Shown: positions 1 through 10,360, numbered from the stretch's first letter. The stretch: 40,479 nt of DNA from Polaribacter sp. (GCA_029238315.1 JAQWGI010000005.1:1-40479); one strand, 5' to 3'. The notes: generated by a model from the sequence alone, not told the origin. Numbers and translations are program-made.

Positions 1-1
1 C

Positions 2-1069
2 GCTTTAGAACCTATTACTGATTGGGAAAAATACCAAGAAGAATTAATGGATCGTTCTGGAACTGGAAGTAAAGAAATAAGATTATTGCATAACAGAGCT
101 AAGAGAAACCCTAAAAGTATTGTATTTGCAGAAGCAGATCATCTAGATGTTTTAAAAGCGGCACAAAGGGTTTATGAAGAAAAAATAGGGAAGCCTATTT
201 TGTTGGGTAATAAAGAAGTAATTTTAGAATTAAAAGAAGAAATTGGGTTTACAGCAGATGTGCCAATTATAGATCCTAAAACTCCCGAAGAGAAAGAACG
301 TAGAAATCGCTTTGGAGAAATTTTTTGGAAAACACGTCAACGAAAAGGGACCACACTCTTTCAGGCGCAGAAAATGATGCGAGAGCGTAATTACTTTGCG
401 GCAATGATGGTAAATGTTGGTGAAGCAGATTCTTTAATTACCGGATATTCTAGATCGTACCCCTCGGTAGTGAAGCCTATTTTAGAGTTGATAGAAAAAG
501 ACACAGGGATTACAAGAGTTGCTGCCGCAAATTTAATGCTTACCAAGCAAGGGCCCATTTTTTTAGCAGATACAACAATTAACATCAACCCAAATGCAAA
601 AGAACTGGCAAAAATATCTCAATTAACCTATTCGTTAGCCAGAATGTTTGGGGTAAAACCAAACATAGCAATGTTGTCATTTTCTAATTTTGGTTCTTCA
701 GAATCTGAAAGTGCACTAAAAATTAGAGAAGCGGTTTCTTACATTCATCGTCATTTTCCAGATGTAGTTATAGATGGAGAGTTGCAAGCAGATTTTGCAC
801 TGAATAGACAAATGTTGGCAAAAGAATTTCCGTTTTCAAAATTAAATGGCAAAAAAGTAAATGTGCTTATTTTTCCTAATTTAGACGCTGCCAATATTAC
901 TTATAAATTAATGAAACAGGTAGATGAAGTAGAAACGGTTGGTCCAATTCTGATGGGTTTAAAAAAACCAGTTCATATCTTACAACTGGGAGCAAGCGTA
1001 GACGAAATGGTAAACATGTCTGCAGTAGCAGTAGTTGATGCACAACAAAAAGAAAAAAGAAATTCATAA
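2..1069 (+). CDS. maeB: NADP-dependent malic enzyme, C-terminal part (partial at window edge)
   Basis: The reading frame is already open at base 2, so this is the 3' end of a longer gene. The visible 355 residues match the phosphotransacetylase-like C-terminal domain found on large bacterial malic enzymes, which oxidatively decarboxylate malate to pyruvate and CO2 with NADP. The catalytic N-terminal malic and NAD-binding domains would lie to the left of the window. The segment begins with the linker (ALEPITDWEKYQEEL), then the phosphate acetyltransferase fold with FAEADHLDVLKAA, and ends with the typical GPILMGLKKPVHILQLG stretch. The Met at base 47 is internal, not the start. A stand-alone phosphate acetyltransferase is the main alternative, but the linker and the ending fit MaeB better. 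ruvA follows after 9 bases. Confidence 0.88.
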   Translation, partial: ALEPITDWEKYQEELMDRSGTGSKEIRLLHNRAKRNPKSIVFAEADHLDVLKAAQRVYEEKIGKPILLGNKEVILELKEEIGFTADVPIIDPKTPEEKERRNRFGEIFWKTRQRKGTTLFQAQKMMRERNYFAAMMVNVGEADSLITGYSRSYPSVVKPILELIEKDTGITRVAAANLMLTKQGPIFLADTTININPNAKELAKISQLTYSLARMFGVKPNIAMLSFSNFGSSESESALKIREAVSYIHRHFPDVVIDGELQADFALNRQMLAKEFPFSKLNGKKVNVLIFPNLDAANITYKLMKQVDEVETVGPILMGLKKPVHILQLGASVDEMVNMSAVAVVDAQQKEKRNS

Positions 1070-1078
1070 AAGAAGTAA

Positions 1079-1660
1079 ATGATTACACAAATTAAAGGAA
1101 GGTTGGTGGAGAAAACGCCAACATACGTAGTAATAGATTGTTCTGGAGTAGGTTATTTATTACACATTTCTTTACACACCTTTTCGTTATTGCCAGAAAG
1201 TGAGGCCATCACCTTGTATAGTCATTTGTCGATTAAGGAAGATGCGCATACATTGTATGGATTTATTGACAAAACAGAGCGAGAAATTTTTAGATTATTA
1301 ATATCAGTTTCTGGAGTAGGCCCTAGTATCGCAAGAACCATGTTGTCTTCTATGTCTTCAGAAGAAATACAGCAAGCAATTGCATCTGAAAATATCGCTT
1401 TAATTCAGTCTGTTAAAGGAATTGGAGCAAAAACCGCACAACGTGTAATTATAGATTTAAAAGATAAAATTTTAAAAACGTTTGATTTAGATTCGATTTC
1501 TGTGGCTCAAAACAATACTCATAAAAATGAAGCGTTATCTGCATTAGAAGTGTTAGGTTTTAATAAGAAACAATCTGATAAAGTATTAAATGCTATCTTA
1601 AAAGAACAACCAGAAGCATCGGTAGAATTGTTGATTAAAAGCGCATTAAAAAGTTTATAA
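1079..1660 (+). CDS. ruvA: Holliday junction branch migration protein RuvA
   Basis: RuvA binds four-way DNA junctions and, with the RuvB motor, drives branch migration during recombinational repair. At 193 residues it has the usual length. The N-terminal OB-fold domain (about 1-62) starts with the typical MITQIKGRLVEK. It is followed by two helix-hairpin-helix motifs, GVGPSIA at residues 79-85 and GIGAKTA at 114-120, and by a C-terminal three-helix domain (about 145-193) that contacts RuvB. It lies 9 bases after maeB and only 5 bases before sprA, so the three genes are probably co-transcribed. Nothing in the sequence suggests damage control of this copy. Confidence 0.96.
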   Translation: MITQIKGRLVEKTPTYVVIDCSGVGYLLHISLHTFSLLPESEAITLYSHLSIKEDAHTLYGFIDKTEREIFRLLISVSGVGPSIARTMLSSMSSEEIQQAIASENIALIQSVKGIGAKTAQRVIIDLKDKILKTFDLDSISVAQNNTHKNEALSALEVLGFNKKQSDKVLNAILKEQPEASVELLIKSALKSL

Positions 1661-1665
1661 ACGCA

Positions 1666-4600
1666 TTGAAAAGAATTTATTTTTACATATTATTTGTTAC
1701 TGCTCTTTTTTTAGCTTCAGTTTCTGGGTTTTCACAAACCTTAAAGAAACAGAAAGATTCGATACAAAAGGATTCCATCCCAACACTTAAGTACAAGTTT
1801 AAAAAAAATCAAAAAGGAAGTATTTTTTTAAATGTACCTACTAGTTATTCGGTAACTTTCGATAAAAAACTAAACAAATATATTGTTGTTGAGGTTTTAG
1901 ACACCTATAAAGTTGGAAATCCAATTTTTATGTCACCAGAAGAGTATCAAAAGTATCGTTTAAAAAATGATATCAAAAGTTACTTTAAAGAAAAAAACGA
2001 TGCGTTAAGCAATAAGAAAGGAAGCGAAGAAGCACAGCGTAATTTATTGCCAAAATACTATGTGAATTCTAAGTTTTTTGAAACTATTTTTGGCGGAAAT
2101 ACCGTTGAGGTAATTCCGAGTGGAAATTTAAATATTAGAATTGGCGGAATTTATCAAAACGTAGACAATCCGCAATTATCAGAAAATAACAGAAGCAGCT
2201 TTACTTTTGATTTTGATCAGCAAATAGGAGCAAGTATACTTGCAAATGTTGGAAAAAGATTAAAAGTTACTGCAGATTATGATACACAAGCTTCATTTGA
2301 TTTTCAAAACTTAATTAAGTTAGAATATACGCCAACAGAAGACGACATTATCCGAAAAATTGATGCTGGTAACGTAGCAATGCCTATTAAAAACTCATTA
2401 ATTAATGGTTCGCAAAGTCTCTTTGGAATTAAAACGGAATTGCAATTTGGTAAAACATCAGTTACTGCCGTTTTTTCACAACAAAATTCTGAAAGTAAAA
2501 ACATTGTTGCAGAAGCCGGTGCAACAATTGAAGAATTTGAGCTAAGAGCTACAGATTATGATGACAATCGTCACTTTTTTTTAGCGCAGTATTTTAGAGA
2601 AAATTATAAAAACTCGTTACAAAACTATCCGTTAATTAGCAGCCCTATTAATATTACAAGAATAGAAGTTTGGATTACCAATAGAAATGCTACAACAGAA
2701 AATTTTAGAAGTATTGTTGCCTTGGCAGACATAGGAGAATCGAATCCATCTGAGTTTGTTGGAGTAGGTGTTAATGCCACATCACCACCTCAAGTTCAAG
2801 GTAAAAAGATACCCTCAAATAATGCAAATAATTTATCGAGTTTATTGCAGCAATCAAGCGGAATAAGAAATATTACTACAGTAGACAATACCCTTTTAAA
2901 TTACGGATTAAGTCAAGGAACAGGTTATTCTACACTACAAAATGCCAGAAAACTTGATGAAACCGAATATTCTTTAAATGCGCAGTTAGGTTTTATTTCT
3001 TTAAATAGGAAACTATCTGACGGAGAAGTTTTGGCTGTAGCTTATGAATATACTGTTGTTGGAAGTTCTGAAACTTCTTTTAAAGTTGGTGAATTATCAA
3101 ACGACGGAGTCTTAGCGCCCAATAATTTAGCAGTAAAATTATTGCGAAGTGAAATTATTACAACAAAAAGAACCGTTGCTGGAGTAGAAGAACAGTTTCC
3201 TACCTGGAAATTAATGATGAAAAATATTTATCCTTTAGGGATTTTCCCATTGTCTCAAGATGGTTTTCGTTTCGAAATATTATACAGAGATGATAAAACA
3301 GGCATTCCTTCTAATACCTTACAGAATGCATTAACTCCTGGAATTGCTAATAAAACATTGTTAAATGTTTTAAATTTAGATAAATTAGATCAAAGCGCTT
3401 ATGCTGTTGTAGACGGAGATGGTTTTTTTGATTATGTAGAAAATGTGACCGTTAATTCTTCCAAAGGATTTATCATTTTTCCAGAAACAGAACCCTTTGG
3501 AAGTGATTTAGAAACTGCATTAACTTCAGCAACAGATAAAAATAATTATGTTTTTAATGAGTTGTACATAAACACAAAATCTCAAGCACAAAACAACCAC
3601 CAAAATAAAGATAAGTTTTTTTTAAAAGGATATGCAAAATCAGAAAATAGTGGTGGCATTCCTTTAAATGCTTTTAATGTCCCTAGAGGTTCTGTAACCG
3701 TAACCGCTGGAGGAAGGCAATTAGTAGAAGGTGTAGACTTTATCGTTGATTATAATTTTAGTAAAGTACAAATTATTGATCCTGCACTTAGATCCTCTGG
3801 TATTCCGATTAATGTTTCTACAGAAAACAATGCGGTATTTAACCAGCAGCAAAAAACGTTTATGGGTGTAGAGGTAGAACATCGTTTTTCTGATGAATTT
3901 ATTTTAGGAGGAACCATTTTAAACGTCAACGAAAAACCAATAACACAAAAAGTAAATTTTGGATCAGACCCAATAAACAATACAATGTTTGGTTTAAGTG
4001 TAGACTATGCAACAGCAATGCCCATCTTTACAAAGTGGGTCAATAAATTACCGTTTGTAGATACAGATGTCCAGTCTAATTTAAATGTGCGCGCAGATTT
4101 TGCTTACCTACTTCCAGGAACGCCAAGTGGTGTAAATGTAAATGGGCAAGCAACCACTTATGTAGATGATTTTGAAGCTTCTCAAATACCGATTGATTTA
4201 TTATCTCCTTTAAATTGGTTTACGGCAAGTACACCTCAAAGTCAGAATTTAAACGGAAATTTAAACGGGTTAAATTACAACGATAAAAAAGCAAAATTAG
4301 CTTGGTATTCTATAGATCAATTATTTTATGGAAATGGAGCAAAACCATCAAATATTGATAATGCAGAACTGTCTAGAACAGAAGTTAGACAAGTTGGGTT
4401 CTCAGAATTATTTCCTAATACAGAACTAGATTTAACTCAGAATCTTCTTGTTAGAACATTAGATTTGGCATATTTTCCTTCAGAAAGAGGGACGTATAAT
4501 TTTGATACTGGAGCAACTGTAAATGCAGATGGAACTTTTATGAACCCTGAAGATCGATGGGGAGGAATTATGCGCCCTTTAACAACTAATAATTTTGATC

Positions 4601-7600
4601 AGGCAAATGTAGAATACATTCAGTTCTGGATTAAAGACCCTTATCAAGATTATTCAATTACAAACAAAGAAGGTTTGCCAATTGGTTTGGATCCAAACAA
4701 TTTAAACAACCAGGTTGGTGAATTGTATTTTAATTTAGGAAACATATCTGAAGACATCTTAAAAGATAATAGAAAGATGTACGAAAATGGTATGTCTGCA
4801 GACGGATCGAACCTGAATAGTACGCCTTCTATTTGGGGGAATGTACCTACAAATCAATCTATTTTATATGCTTTTGATGTTGATGATTTGGCAAGAAAAA
4901 ATCAAGATATTGGTTTAGATGGATTAAAAAATGAAGATGAATTGGCATTTTATCAAGCAAAAGTTTTTGACATCAATAAATTGAATCAGAACGATATTTC
5001 TTCGGATAATTTTCAATTTTTTAGAAGTACAAGTTTTGACAACACAAACGCATCTGTTATTACCAGATACAAGAACTTTAACAATACAGAAGGCAATTCT
5101 CCAACGGCTAATCAATCACCAGAATCCTATCCAATATCATCATCAACATATCCAGATGTAGAAGATATTAATAAAGACCAAACCATGAACACAGTAGAAA
5201 GCTACTATGAATACAAGGTGTCTTTAAATAAAAGCGATTTGGTAAAAGGAATTAACAATATTGTTGATAAAAAAGAAACTTCTGTAACCTTAGCAGATGG
5301 TTCTTCTAAAAAGACTACCTGGTATCAGTTTAGAATCCCGGTAAGAAGTGGAACTGCAATAAACGGAATTTCAGATTTTAATAGTATTCGGTTTATAAGA
5401 ATGTTTATGACCAAATTTAAAATGCCAGTTGTTTTACGTTTTGGTCAGTTAGAGTTGGTAAGAGGAGATTATAGACGTTATTTAAAAACAATAGATCCAG
5501 CTGTAAATCCACCACAAGACTTAACAAATCAAGAGTTAAATAATTTTGAAGTTGGTGTTGTTAATATTGAACAAAACGAAGAAAAGTATGTCTTACCGCC
5601 GGGAATTGTAAGAGAACAATTACAAGGAAGCTCGAGAATACAACAGCAAAACGAGCAGTCTGTTTCTTTAAAAGTTAAAAACTTATTACAAAATGAAACA
5701 AGAGCAATTTATAAAAACACAAGTGTAGATTTAAGAATGTATAAAAACTTAAAAATGTTTATACATGCAGAACCAACAGTTTCTGGAAGTGTTTCTGATA
5801 ATGACCTGGTTGCTGTAGTTAGATTAGGAACCGACTTAGATGATAATTTTTATCAAATAGAAGTGCCCTTAAAGGTTTCTACAACAGGTAGCTTAGAACC
5901 AACCAATGTTTGGCCAGAAGAAAATAATTTAAATTTAATTTTAGAGGAATTAGGGAAGTTAAAACTGAAAAGAGATGGAGAGATTCCGAATTCAGGAGGA
6001 ACTTTATCGATAAATAAATTATATCCATTTCCAACAAACTCTTCTGTAGATGACGTAGTAATAAGAGTAAAAGGTAATCCAACTTTAGGCGGAATAAGAA
6101 CGCTAATGTTGGGAGTTAAAAACACAAAAGCAACTCAAAAAAGTGCAGAAATTTGGTTTAATGAACTTCGTTCATCTGGATTTGATAACAAAGGAGGCTG
6201 GGCCGCAGTTGTAAATGCCGGTGCAAATTTTGCTGATTTGGCCAATGTATCTGTTGCTGGAAGAGTGCAAACTATTGGTTTTGGAAATGTAGAAGATAGG
6301 GTAAATCAAAGAAGTATTGAAGAAACAAAACAGTACGACATTTCTACAAACATCAATTTAGGAAAAATGCTGCCTAAAAGTTGGGGTGTAGAGTTGCCAA
6401 TGAGTTACAGTGTTGGAGAAGAGTTTAGAGACCCTAAATACGATCCTCAATATCAAGACGTGAAATTTGCAGACGCAGTTGAGGTGAATCCTAATAGTAA
6501 AAACTCTCAAGATTATACTTTAAGAAAAAGTATTAGCTTTAACAATGTAAGAAAAAACAGAAATCCAGAAACAACTAAGAAGCCACAGATATATGATGTA
6601 GAAAATTTTTCTGTATCGTATGCTTTTTCAGAAGAATTTCATAAAGATTACAATATTGAAAAATATTTAAATCAGAATTTACAAGCTGGTGCATCTTATA
6701 GTTTTACATTTCAACCAAAATTTATTGAGCCATTTAAAGAGTCACCTTTTTTTGGGAAAAGTAAACATTGGCAATTGGTAAAAGACATCAATATTAATTT
6801 ATTACCTAAAACATTTGGGGTTAATTCTAGAATTACCAGAAACTATGTGCAGCAAAGATCTAGAAATTTAATAGAAGGTTTAACTGCACAACCAACTCTA
6901 ACACAACGCAGGTTTTTGTTTGATTGGGATTATACAATTGGTTTTGATTTGACAAAATCGCTTAGTCTAAATTTTAATGCCAACAATAGTTACTTGTACG
7001 ATAACTTTGGCAATGGAGAAGAAATCGAAATCTTTGATCAGTTTTTTAACATGGGAAGACCAGATCATTACAATCAAAAATTAACCGCCAACTATAAATT
7101 GCCAATAAATAAAGTTCCGTTTTTGAGTTTTATAACAGCAGATTACGGATATGTCGCAACTTTTGATTGGAAAGCAGCATCTAAAAGTTATGTAGATAAA
7201 ATTGGAAACCTATTACAAAACTCAAATACTCATAATTTTAATAGTGCACTTAGTTTTACAAAGTTATATCAAGATGTCGGATTTAAGAAGTTATTTGTTA
7301 GTGCTCCAAAAACACCGAAGAAAAATTCCAATCCTTTTCAAGCACCAACTGCTCCAGTTCCAACCACTATAAAACCTAAGAAACCCACATTAAAACGTAA
7401 AATAGCAGAAGGTGTTTATGGTTTTATGACTGCTGTAAAAACAGCCAAAATTAATTATGCTTCAAATAACGGAACGGCATTGCCAGGATATACAGGAGGT
7501 TCTGGTTTTTTAGGAAGAGATGATATTAATGGAGGCTTTGCACCAACATTAGGTTTTGTTTTTGGTAGTCAGGTAGATATTAGAAATAAAGCTTTTGAAA

Positions 7601-8745
7601 AAGGCTGGCTTTTAGATAGAGCTATTGGTTCTGAATATTACAATAAAACTTATAGCAGAACCCATTACACTAAAATAAATTACACCATTTCTTTGAAACC
7701 TTTTAAAGATTTAGACCTAGAGCTTATTGGGAATCAAATTGAAACCAGTGCTATTTCCCAGCAATTAGATATAGAAGGAGGTGTTTTAAATACGAGTACA
7801 CCAATTACACAGAACGGTAACTTTAGTTCTAGTTTTTCTATGTTATCTACTGTTTTTAAAGATTCAGATGAATTGTTCAATACATTTTTGGCAAATAGAA
7901 CGGTGCTGTCTCAAAGATTATCTATAGAGAGCGGTTTACCAAACACCTCAAATGCAGCCTTTAAAGAAACAGGCCAGCAAGTAGCATTACCTGCTTTTGT
8001 TGCTGCATATTCTGGAGCTAACGCAAAGTCAATTGGATTAGGATTGTTTAAAAAAATTCCAATTCCGAATTGGACTCTTCGTTACAACGGATTTATGAAA
8101 GTTGATTGGTTCAAAGAACATTTTTCTAGTTTTACACTTACCAATGGATACAAATCTTCATATACGATTTCTAATTACACCAACAACCTGCAGTACAATC
8201 CTTCAGATTTAACGAAAGTAAACGCAACGGGTAATTACCAGCCAGAGCTATTGGTAGCTTCGGTAAGTTTAATTGACGAGTTTTCTCCATTGATTAAGAT
8301 AGATATGAAAATGAAAAACTCCTTTTCTTTTAAAGGAGAAATTAGAAAAGACAGAACACTTTCTTTAAATTTAAATAATAGTACTTTAACAGATGTTAAA
8401 GGCACAGAATATATTTTTGGTGTCGGATATCAATTAAAAAACGTAGCCTTTAAAACTCGTTTTGCTGGTAAAAAACAAAATTTAAAAGGAGATATAAATA
8501 TGAGAGCAGATCTTTCTTTAAGGGATAATTTAACATTAATTAGATCGGTTGATGTAGAAAATAATCAAATAAGTGGTGGTCAAAAACTTTTATCTATTAA
8601 ATTTGCAGCAGATTATAAATTAAACAGAAATTTAACAACCTCGTTTTATTACAATCATATGATGTCTAAGTATGCAATTTCAACAACATTTCCTAGGCAA
8701 TCAATTAATGCAGGTTTTAATTTAATTTATAACTTAGGCAACTAA
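1666..8745 (+). CDS. sprA: Cell surface protein SprA (type IX secretion translocon)
   Basis: SprA is the giant outer-membrane beta-barrel through which type IX secretion substrates cross the outer membrane, and it is needed for gliding in Flavobacterium. This copy has 2359 residues, close to the family's usual size of about 2,400. A signal peptide (KRIYFYILFVTALFLASVSG, ending GFSQ near residue 24) is followed by long stretches rich in beta-strand, Asn and Ser. Family hallmarks include YVDDFEASQIPIDLLSPLNW in the middle and a C-terminal strand ending in NAGFNLIYNLGN. The start is a TTG at 1666. It is chosen because it gives a clean signal peptide and the frame has no in-frame ATG between the upstream stop at 1636 and this point. 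It follows ruvA by 5 bases. The reading frame is intact throughout. Confidence 0.96.
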   Translation: MKRIYFYILFVTALFLASVSGFSQTLKKQKDSIQKDSIPTLKYKFKKNQKGSIFLNVPTSYSVTFDKKLNKYIVVEVLDTYKVGNPIFMSPEEYQKYRLKNDIKSYFKEKNDALSNKKGSEEAQRNLLPKYYVNSKFFETIFGGNTVEVIPSGNLNIRIGGIYQNVDNPQLSENNRSSFTFDFDQQIGASILANVGKRLKVTADYDTQASFDFQNLIKLEYTPTEDDIIRKIDAGNVAMPIKNSLINGSQSLFGIKTELQFGKTSVTAVFSQQNSESKNIVAEAGATIEEFELRATDYDDNRHFFLAQYFRENYKNSLQNYPLISSPINITRIEVWITNRNATTENFRSIVALADIGESNPSEFVGVGVNATSPPQVQGKKIPSNNANNLSSLLQQSSGIRNITTVDNTLLNYGLSQGTGYSTLQNARKLDETEYSLNAQLGFISLNRKLSDGEVLAVAYEYTVVGSSETSFKVGELSNDGVLAPNNLAVKLLRSEIITTKRTVAGVEEQFPTWKLMMKNIYPLGIFPLSQDGFRFEILYRDDKTGIPSNTLQNALTPGIANKTLLNVLNLDKLDQSAYAVVDGDGFFDYVENVTVNSSKGFIIFPETEPFGSDLETALTSATDKNNYVFNELYINTKSQAQNNHQNKDKFFLKGYAKSENSGGIPLNAFNVPRGSVTVTAGGRQLVEGVDFIVDYNFSKVQIIDPALRSSGIPINVSTENNAVFNQQQKTFMGVEVEHRFSDEFILGGTILNVNEKPITQKVNFGSDPINNTMFGLSVDYATAMPIFTKWVNKLPFVDTDVQSNLNVRADFAYLLPGTPSGVNVNGQATTYVDDFEASQIPIDLLSPLNWFTASTPQSQNLNGNLNGLNYNDKKAKLAWYSIDQLFYGNGAKPSNIDNAELSRTEVRQVGFSELFPNTELDLTQNLLVRTLDLAYFPSERGTYNFDTGATVNADGTFMNPEDRWGGIMRPLTTNNFDQANVEYIQFWIKDPYQDYSITNKEGLPIGLDPNNLNNQVGELYFNLGNISEDILKDNRKMYENGMSADGSNLNSTPSIWGNVPTNQSILYAFDVDDLARKNQDIGLDGLKNEDELAFYQAKVFDINKLNQNDISSDNFQFFRSTSFDNTNASVITRYKNFNNTEGNSPTANQSPESYPISSSTYPDVEDINKDQTMNTVESYYEYKVSLNKSDLVKGINNIVDKKETSVTLADGSSKKTTWYQFRIPVRSGTAINGISDFNSIRFIRMFMTKFKMPVVLRFGQLELVRGDYRRYLKTIDPAVNPPQDLTNQELNNFEVGVVNIEQNEEKYVLPPGIVREQLQGSSRIQQQNEQSVSLKVKNLLQNETRAIYKNTSVDLRMYKNLKMFIHAEPTVSGSVSDNDLVAVVRLGTDLDDNFYQIEVPLKVSTTGSLEPTNVWPEENNLNLILEELGKLKLKRDGEIPNSGGTLSINKLYPFPTNSSVDDVVIRVKGNPTLGGIRTLMLGVKNTKATQKSAEIWFNELRSSGFDNKGGWAAVVNAGANFADLANVSVAGRVQTIGFGNVEDRVNQRSIEETKQYDISTNINLGKMLPKSWGVELPMSYSVGEEFRDPKYDPQYQDVKFADAVEVNPNSKNSQDYTLRKSISFNNVRKNRNPETTKKPQIYDVENFSVSYAFSEEFHKDYNIEKYLNQNLQAGASYSFTFQPKFIEPFKESPFFGKSKHWQLVKDININLLPKTFGVNSRITRNYVQQRSRNLIEGLTAQPTLTQRRFLFDWDYTIGFDLTKSLSLNFNANNSYLYDNFGNGEEIEIFDQFFNMGRPDHYNQKLTANYKLPINKVPFLSFITADYGYVATFDWKAASKSYVDKIGNLLQNSNTHNFNSALSFTKLYQDVGFKKLFVSAPKTPKKNSNPFQAPTAPVPTTIKPKKPTLKRKIAEGVYGFMTAVKTAKINYASNNGTALPGYTGGSGFLGRDDINGGFAPTLGFVFGSQVDIRNKAFEKGWLLDRAIGSEYYNKTYSRTHYTKINYTISLKPFKDLDLELIGNQIETSAISQQLDIEGGVLNTSTPITQNGNFSSSFSMLSTVFKDSDELFNTFLANRTVLSQRLSIESGLPNTSNAAFKETGQQVALPAFVAAYSGANAKSIGLGLFKKIPIPNWTLRYNGFMKVDWFKEHFSSFTLTNGYKSSYTISNYTNNLQYNPSDLTKVNATGNYQPELLVASVSLIDEFSPLIKIDMKMKNSFSFKGEIRKDRTLSLNLNNSTLTDVKGTEYIFGVGYQLKNVAFKTRFAGKKQNLKGDINMRADLSLRDNLTLIRSVDVENNQISGGQKLLSIKFAADYKLNRNLTTSFYYNHMMSKYAISTTFPRQSINAGFNLIYNLGN

Positions 8746-8772
8746 AAATTAATCAATAAAAAAAATAAAAAA

Positions 8773-9153
8773 ATGAACATTCCATCAGAATTAAAGTACA
8801 CTAAAGACCACGAGTGGATTCGTATTGAAGGAGATACAGCAACCATTGGTATTACAGATTTTGCTCAAAGTGAGTTAGGTGATATTGTTTATGTAGACGT
8901 AGATACTTTAGATGACACAGTTGAAAAAGACGCTGTTTTTGGATCTGTGGAAGCAGTAAAAACGGTCTCAGATTTATTTATGCCATTAACAGGAGAAGTT
9001 TCTGAATTTAATGAAGCATTAGAAGATGAGCCAGAAATGGTAAATAAAGATCCGTACGGAAACGGTTGGATGATTAAAGTTACCATTTCTGACGCTTCTC
9101 AAATTGAAGATTTATTAGATGCGCAAGCTTATCAAGATCTTATTAAAGGATAA
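8773..9153 (+). CDS. gcvH: Glycine cleavage system H protein
   Basis: GcvH is the lipoylated carrier that shuttles the aminomethyl group between the P, T and L proteins of the glycine cleavage system. It has 126 residues, as expected. The sequence opens with [10 protein letters not shown], followed by [16 protein letters not shown] and the lipoyl attachment segment [12 protein letters not shown], in which Lys63 is the predicted lipoylated residue. The acidic C-terminal half ([20 protein letters not shown]) is typical. It lies 27 bases after sprA without a visible terminator. No other glycine cleavage gene is in the window, so the P and T proteins must be encoded elsewhere. Its last 35 bases overlap the next gene in another frame. 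Confidence 0.97.
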   Translation: MNIPSELKYTKDHEWIRIEGDTATIGITDFAQSELGDIVYVDVDTLDDTVEKDAVFGSVEAVKTVSDLFMPLTGEVSEFNEALEDEPEMVNKDPYGNGWMIKVTISDASQIEDLLDAQAYQDLIKG

Positions 9154-9505
9154 GATTTTATTTGTTGCTATTGGTATAACACTTTTTATCTGTTATTTAA
9201 GTTTAAGAAAAGGAGCCTCTTTTCCGATAGAAATTTCTAATATTGATAAAGTTTACCATGCAATTGCATATTTTGTACTTGCAGTAACTTGGTTGCTTAG
9301 TTTCCCTGTTTCTAAAGAAAAAAGTACTGTAAAATATACAATTGCCTTTGGATGTGTGTTTTATGGCATAGTTATTGAAGTTTTACAAACAACTCTTACA
9401 ACTTATAGAACAGCTAGCTTTTTAGATGTTGTCGCAAATTCAGTTGGAGTATTTATGGCATTATTAGTTTTTAAGTCAATTTATAAAAAAATTAATGCTA
9501 TTTAA
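9119..9505 (+). CDS. VanZ-like family membrane protein
   Basis: This is a 128-residue membrane protein with about four hydrophobic helices (roughly 12-27, 44-62, 73-90 and 102-120). It carries the VanZ-family signatures [13 protein letters not shown] and [24 protein letters not shown]. VanZ of enterococci gives low-level teicoplanin resistance, but the role of these short chromosomal relatives is not known and no resistance should be inferred. The ATG at 9119 lies inside gcvH (35-base overlap, different frame). It is the only good start, because no ATG, GTG or TTG follows in frame before the first membrane helix. The overlap suggests translational coupling to gcvH. Confidence 0.82.
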   Translation: MRKLIKILLKDKILFVAIGITLFICYLSLRKGASFPIEISNIDKVYHAIAYFVLAVTWLLSFPVSKEKSTVKYTIAFGCVFYGIVIEVLQTTLTTYRTASFLDVVANSVGVFMALLVFKSIYKKINAI

Positions 9506-9538
9506 CTTTAATACTTGCATAAGTCATAAGAATTTAAT

Positions 9539-9546
9539 TAAATTAG
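9539..9546 (+). promoter_or_regulatory. Possible -7 box of the TonB gene
   Basis: TAAATTAG matches TAnnTTTG at all but one fixed base. A CTTG lies 21 bases upstream (9514-9517), near the usual -33 spacing. It is placed about 25 bases before the ATG at 9571. One mismatch makes this a weak call. Confidence 0.35.
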
Positions 9547-9570
9547 CGAACTATTAAAAAAATCATTAGG

Positions 9571-10293
9571 ATGGAAATTAAGAAAAATCCAAAATCAAAC
9601 TTAGAGAATTACTCAAAATTGTTTATTCAATTAGGCTTGGTTTTAGCGCTGTTTGTTACTTACGTAGCAATGGAAAACAAAACGTACGATAGAGAAATAG
9701 ATGCGTTTGGTGATGCAAATATGCAAGATTTAATGGAGGAGGACATTCCAATTACAGAACGTATAGAAGAGGTTAAGCCAAAAGCTCCGCCACCACCAGC
9801 ACCAGAAAAGATTGAAATCGTTGAAGACGAAAAAGAAGTTGAAGAGACGGTTATTGAAACCACTGAAACTGATGAAACTGAAGCTGTCGAAGTAGAAGAA
9901 ATCGTTGAGGTTGATGAAGGGGATGAGATTATAGAAGATGTCCCTTTTGCAGTAATTGAAGAAGTTCCTGTTTTTCCTGGGTGTACGGGTACAAGAAAAG
10001 AAAAGAGTGATTGCTTAAATAGCAAAATCAGAAGGCACGTTGGTAAAAAATTTAATGGTGATTTAGCAGGTGAGTTAGGATTAACTCCTGGTAAAAAGAA
10101 AATTTGGGTACAGTTTAGAATAGATCCAAAAGGTAAAATTACTGAAATCAACGCTTTTAGAGCGCCACACCCTAGATTAAAACAAGAAGCAGAGAGAGTT
10201 GTTAAATCCTTGCCAGATATGATTCCTGGTAAACAAAGAGGAGTTCCTGTTGGAATGAAATATACGCTACCAATCTCATTTAATGTAGAGTAG
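9571..10293 (+). CDS. TonB-family energy transducer protein
   Basis: The protein has the layout of TonB, which couples the proton motive force to outer-membrane transporters. A short cytoplasmic tail is followed by one membrane helix (about 16-34), a proline patch (KAPPPPAP at 71-78), a very acidic Glu/Val/Thr-rich periplasmic linker (about 80-125) and a TonB C-terminal domain (about 145-240). That domain contains VQFRIDPKGKITEINAFRAPHP and the ending GMKYTLPISFNVE. EEVPVFPGC just before the domain is common in Bacteroidota TonB proteins. The acidic rather than Pro-Lys-rich linker is a variant of the classical TonB. No exbB or exbD is adjacent, so the partner complex is elsewhere. A strong terminator follows. 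Confidence 0.87.
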   Translation: MEIKKNPKSNLENYSKLFIQLGLVLALFVTYVAMENKTYDREIDAFGDANMQDLMEEDIPITERIEEVKPKAPPPPAPEKIEIVEDEKEVEETVIETTETDETEAVEVEEIVEVDEGDEIIEDVPFAVIEEVPVFPGCTGTRKEKSDCLNSKIRRHVGKKFNGDLAGELGLTPGKKKIWVQFRIDPKGKITEINAFRAPHPRLKQEAERVVKSLPDMIPGKQRGVPVGMKYTLPISFNVE

Positions 10294-10316
10294 TATTAAA
10301 AAAAATAGAATATATA

Positions 10317-10344
10317 AAGAGCAACCACGTGGTTGCTCTTTTTT
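10317..10344 (+). terminator. Intrinsic terminator after the TonB gene
   Basis: A perfect 24-base palindrome has its left arm AAGAGCAACCAC at 10317-10328 and the complementary right arm at 10329-10340. It is followed by further T residues to 10344. Allowing a four-base loop gives a 10-bp stem. It lies 24 bases after the TonB stop codon and before the deoC promoter. Confidence 0.9.
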
Positions 10345-10360
10345 ATTGAGCTTAATTTCC

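Noticed and set aside
9119..9505. VanZ-like gene as a glycopeptide resistance determinant
   Set aside because: It is a short chromosomal relative without van genes nearby; the family name alone does not support resistance.
9660..10151. Long minus-strand frame opposite the TonB gene (163 codons, Ser/Thr-rich)
   Set aside because: It is the antisense shadow of the Glu/Val/Thr-rich TonB linker; the composition is explained by the plus-strand protein.
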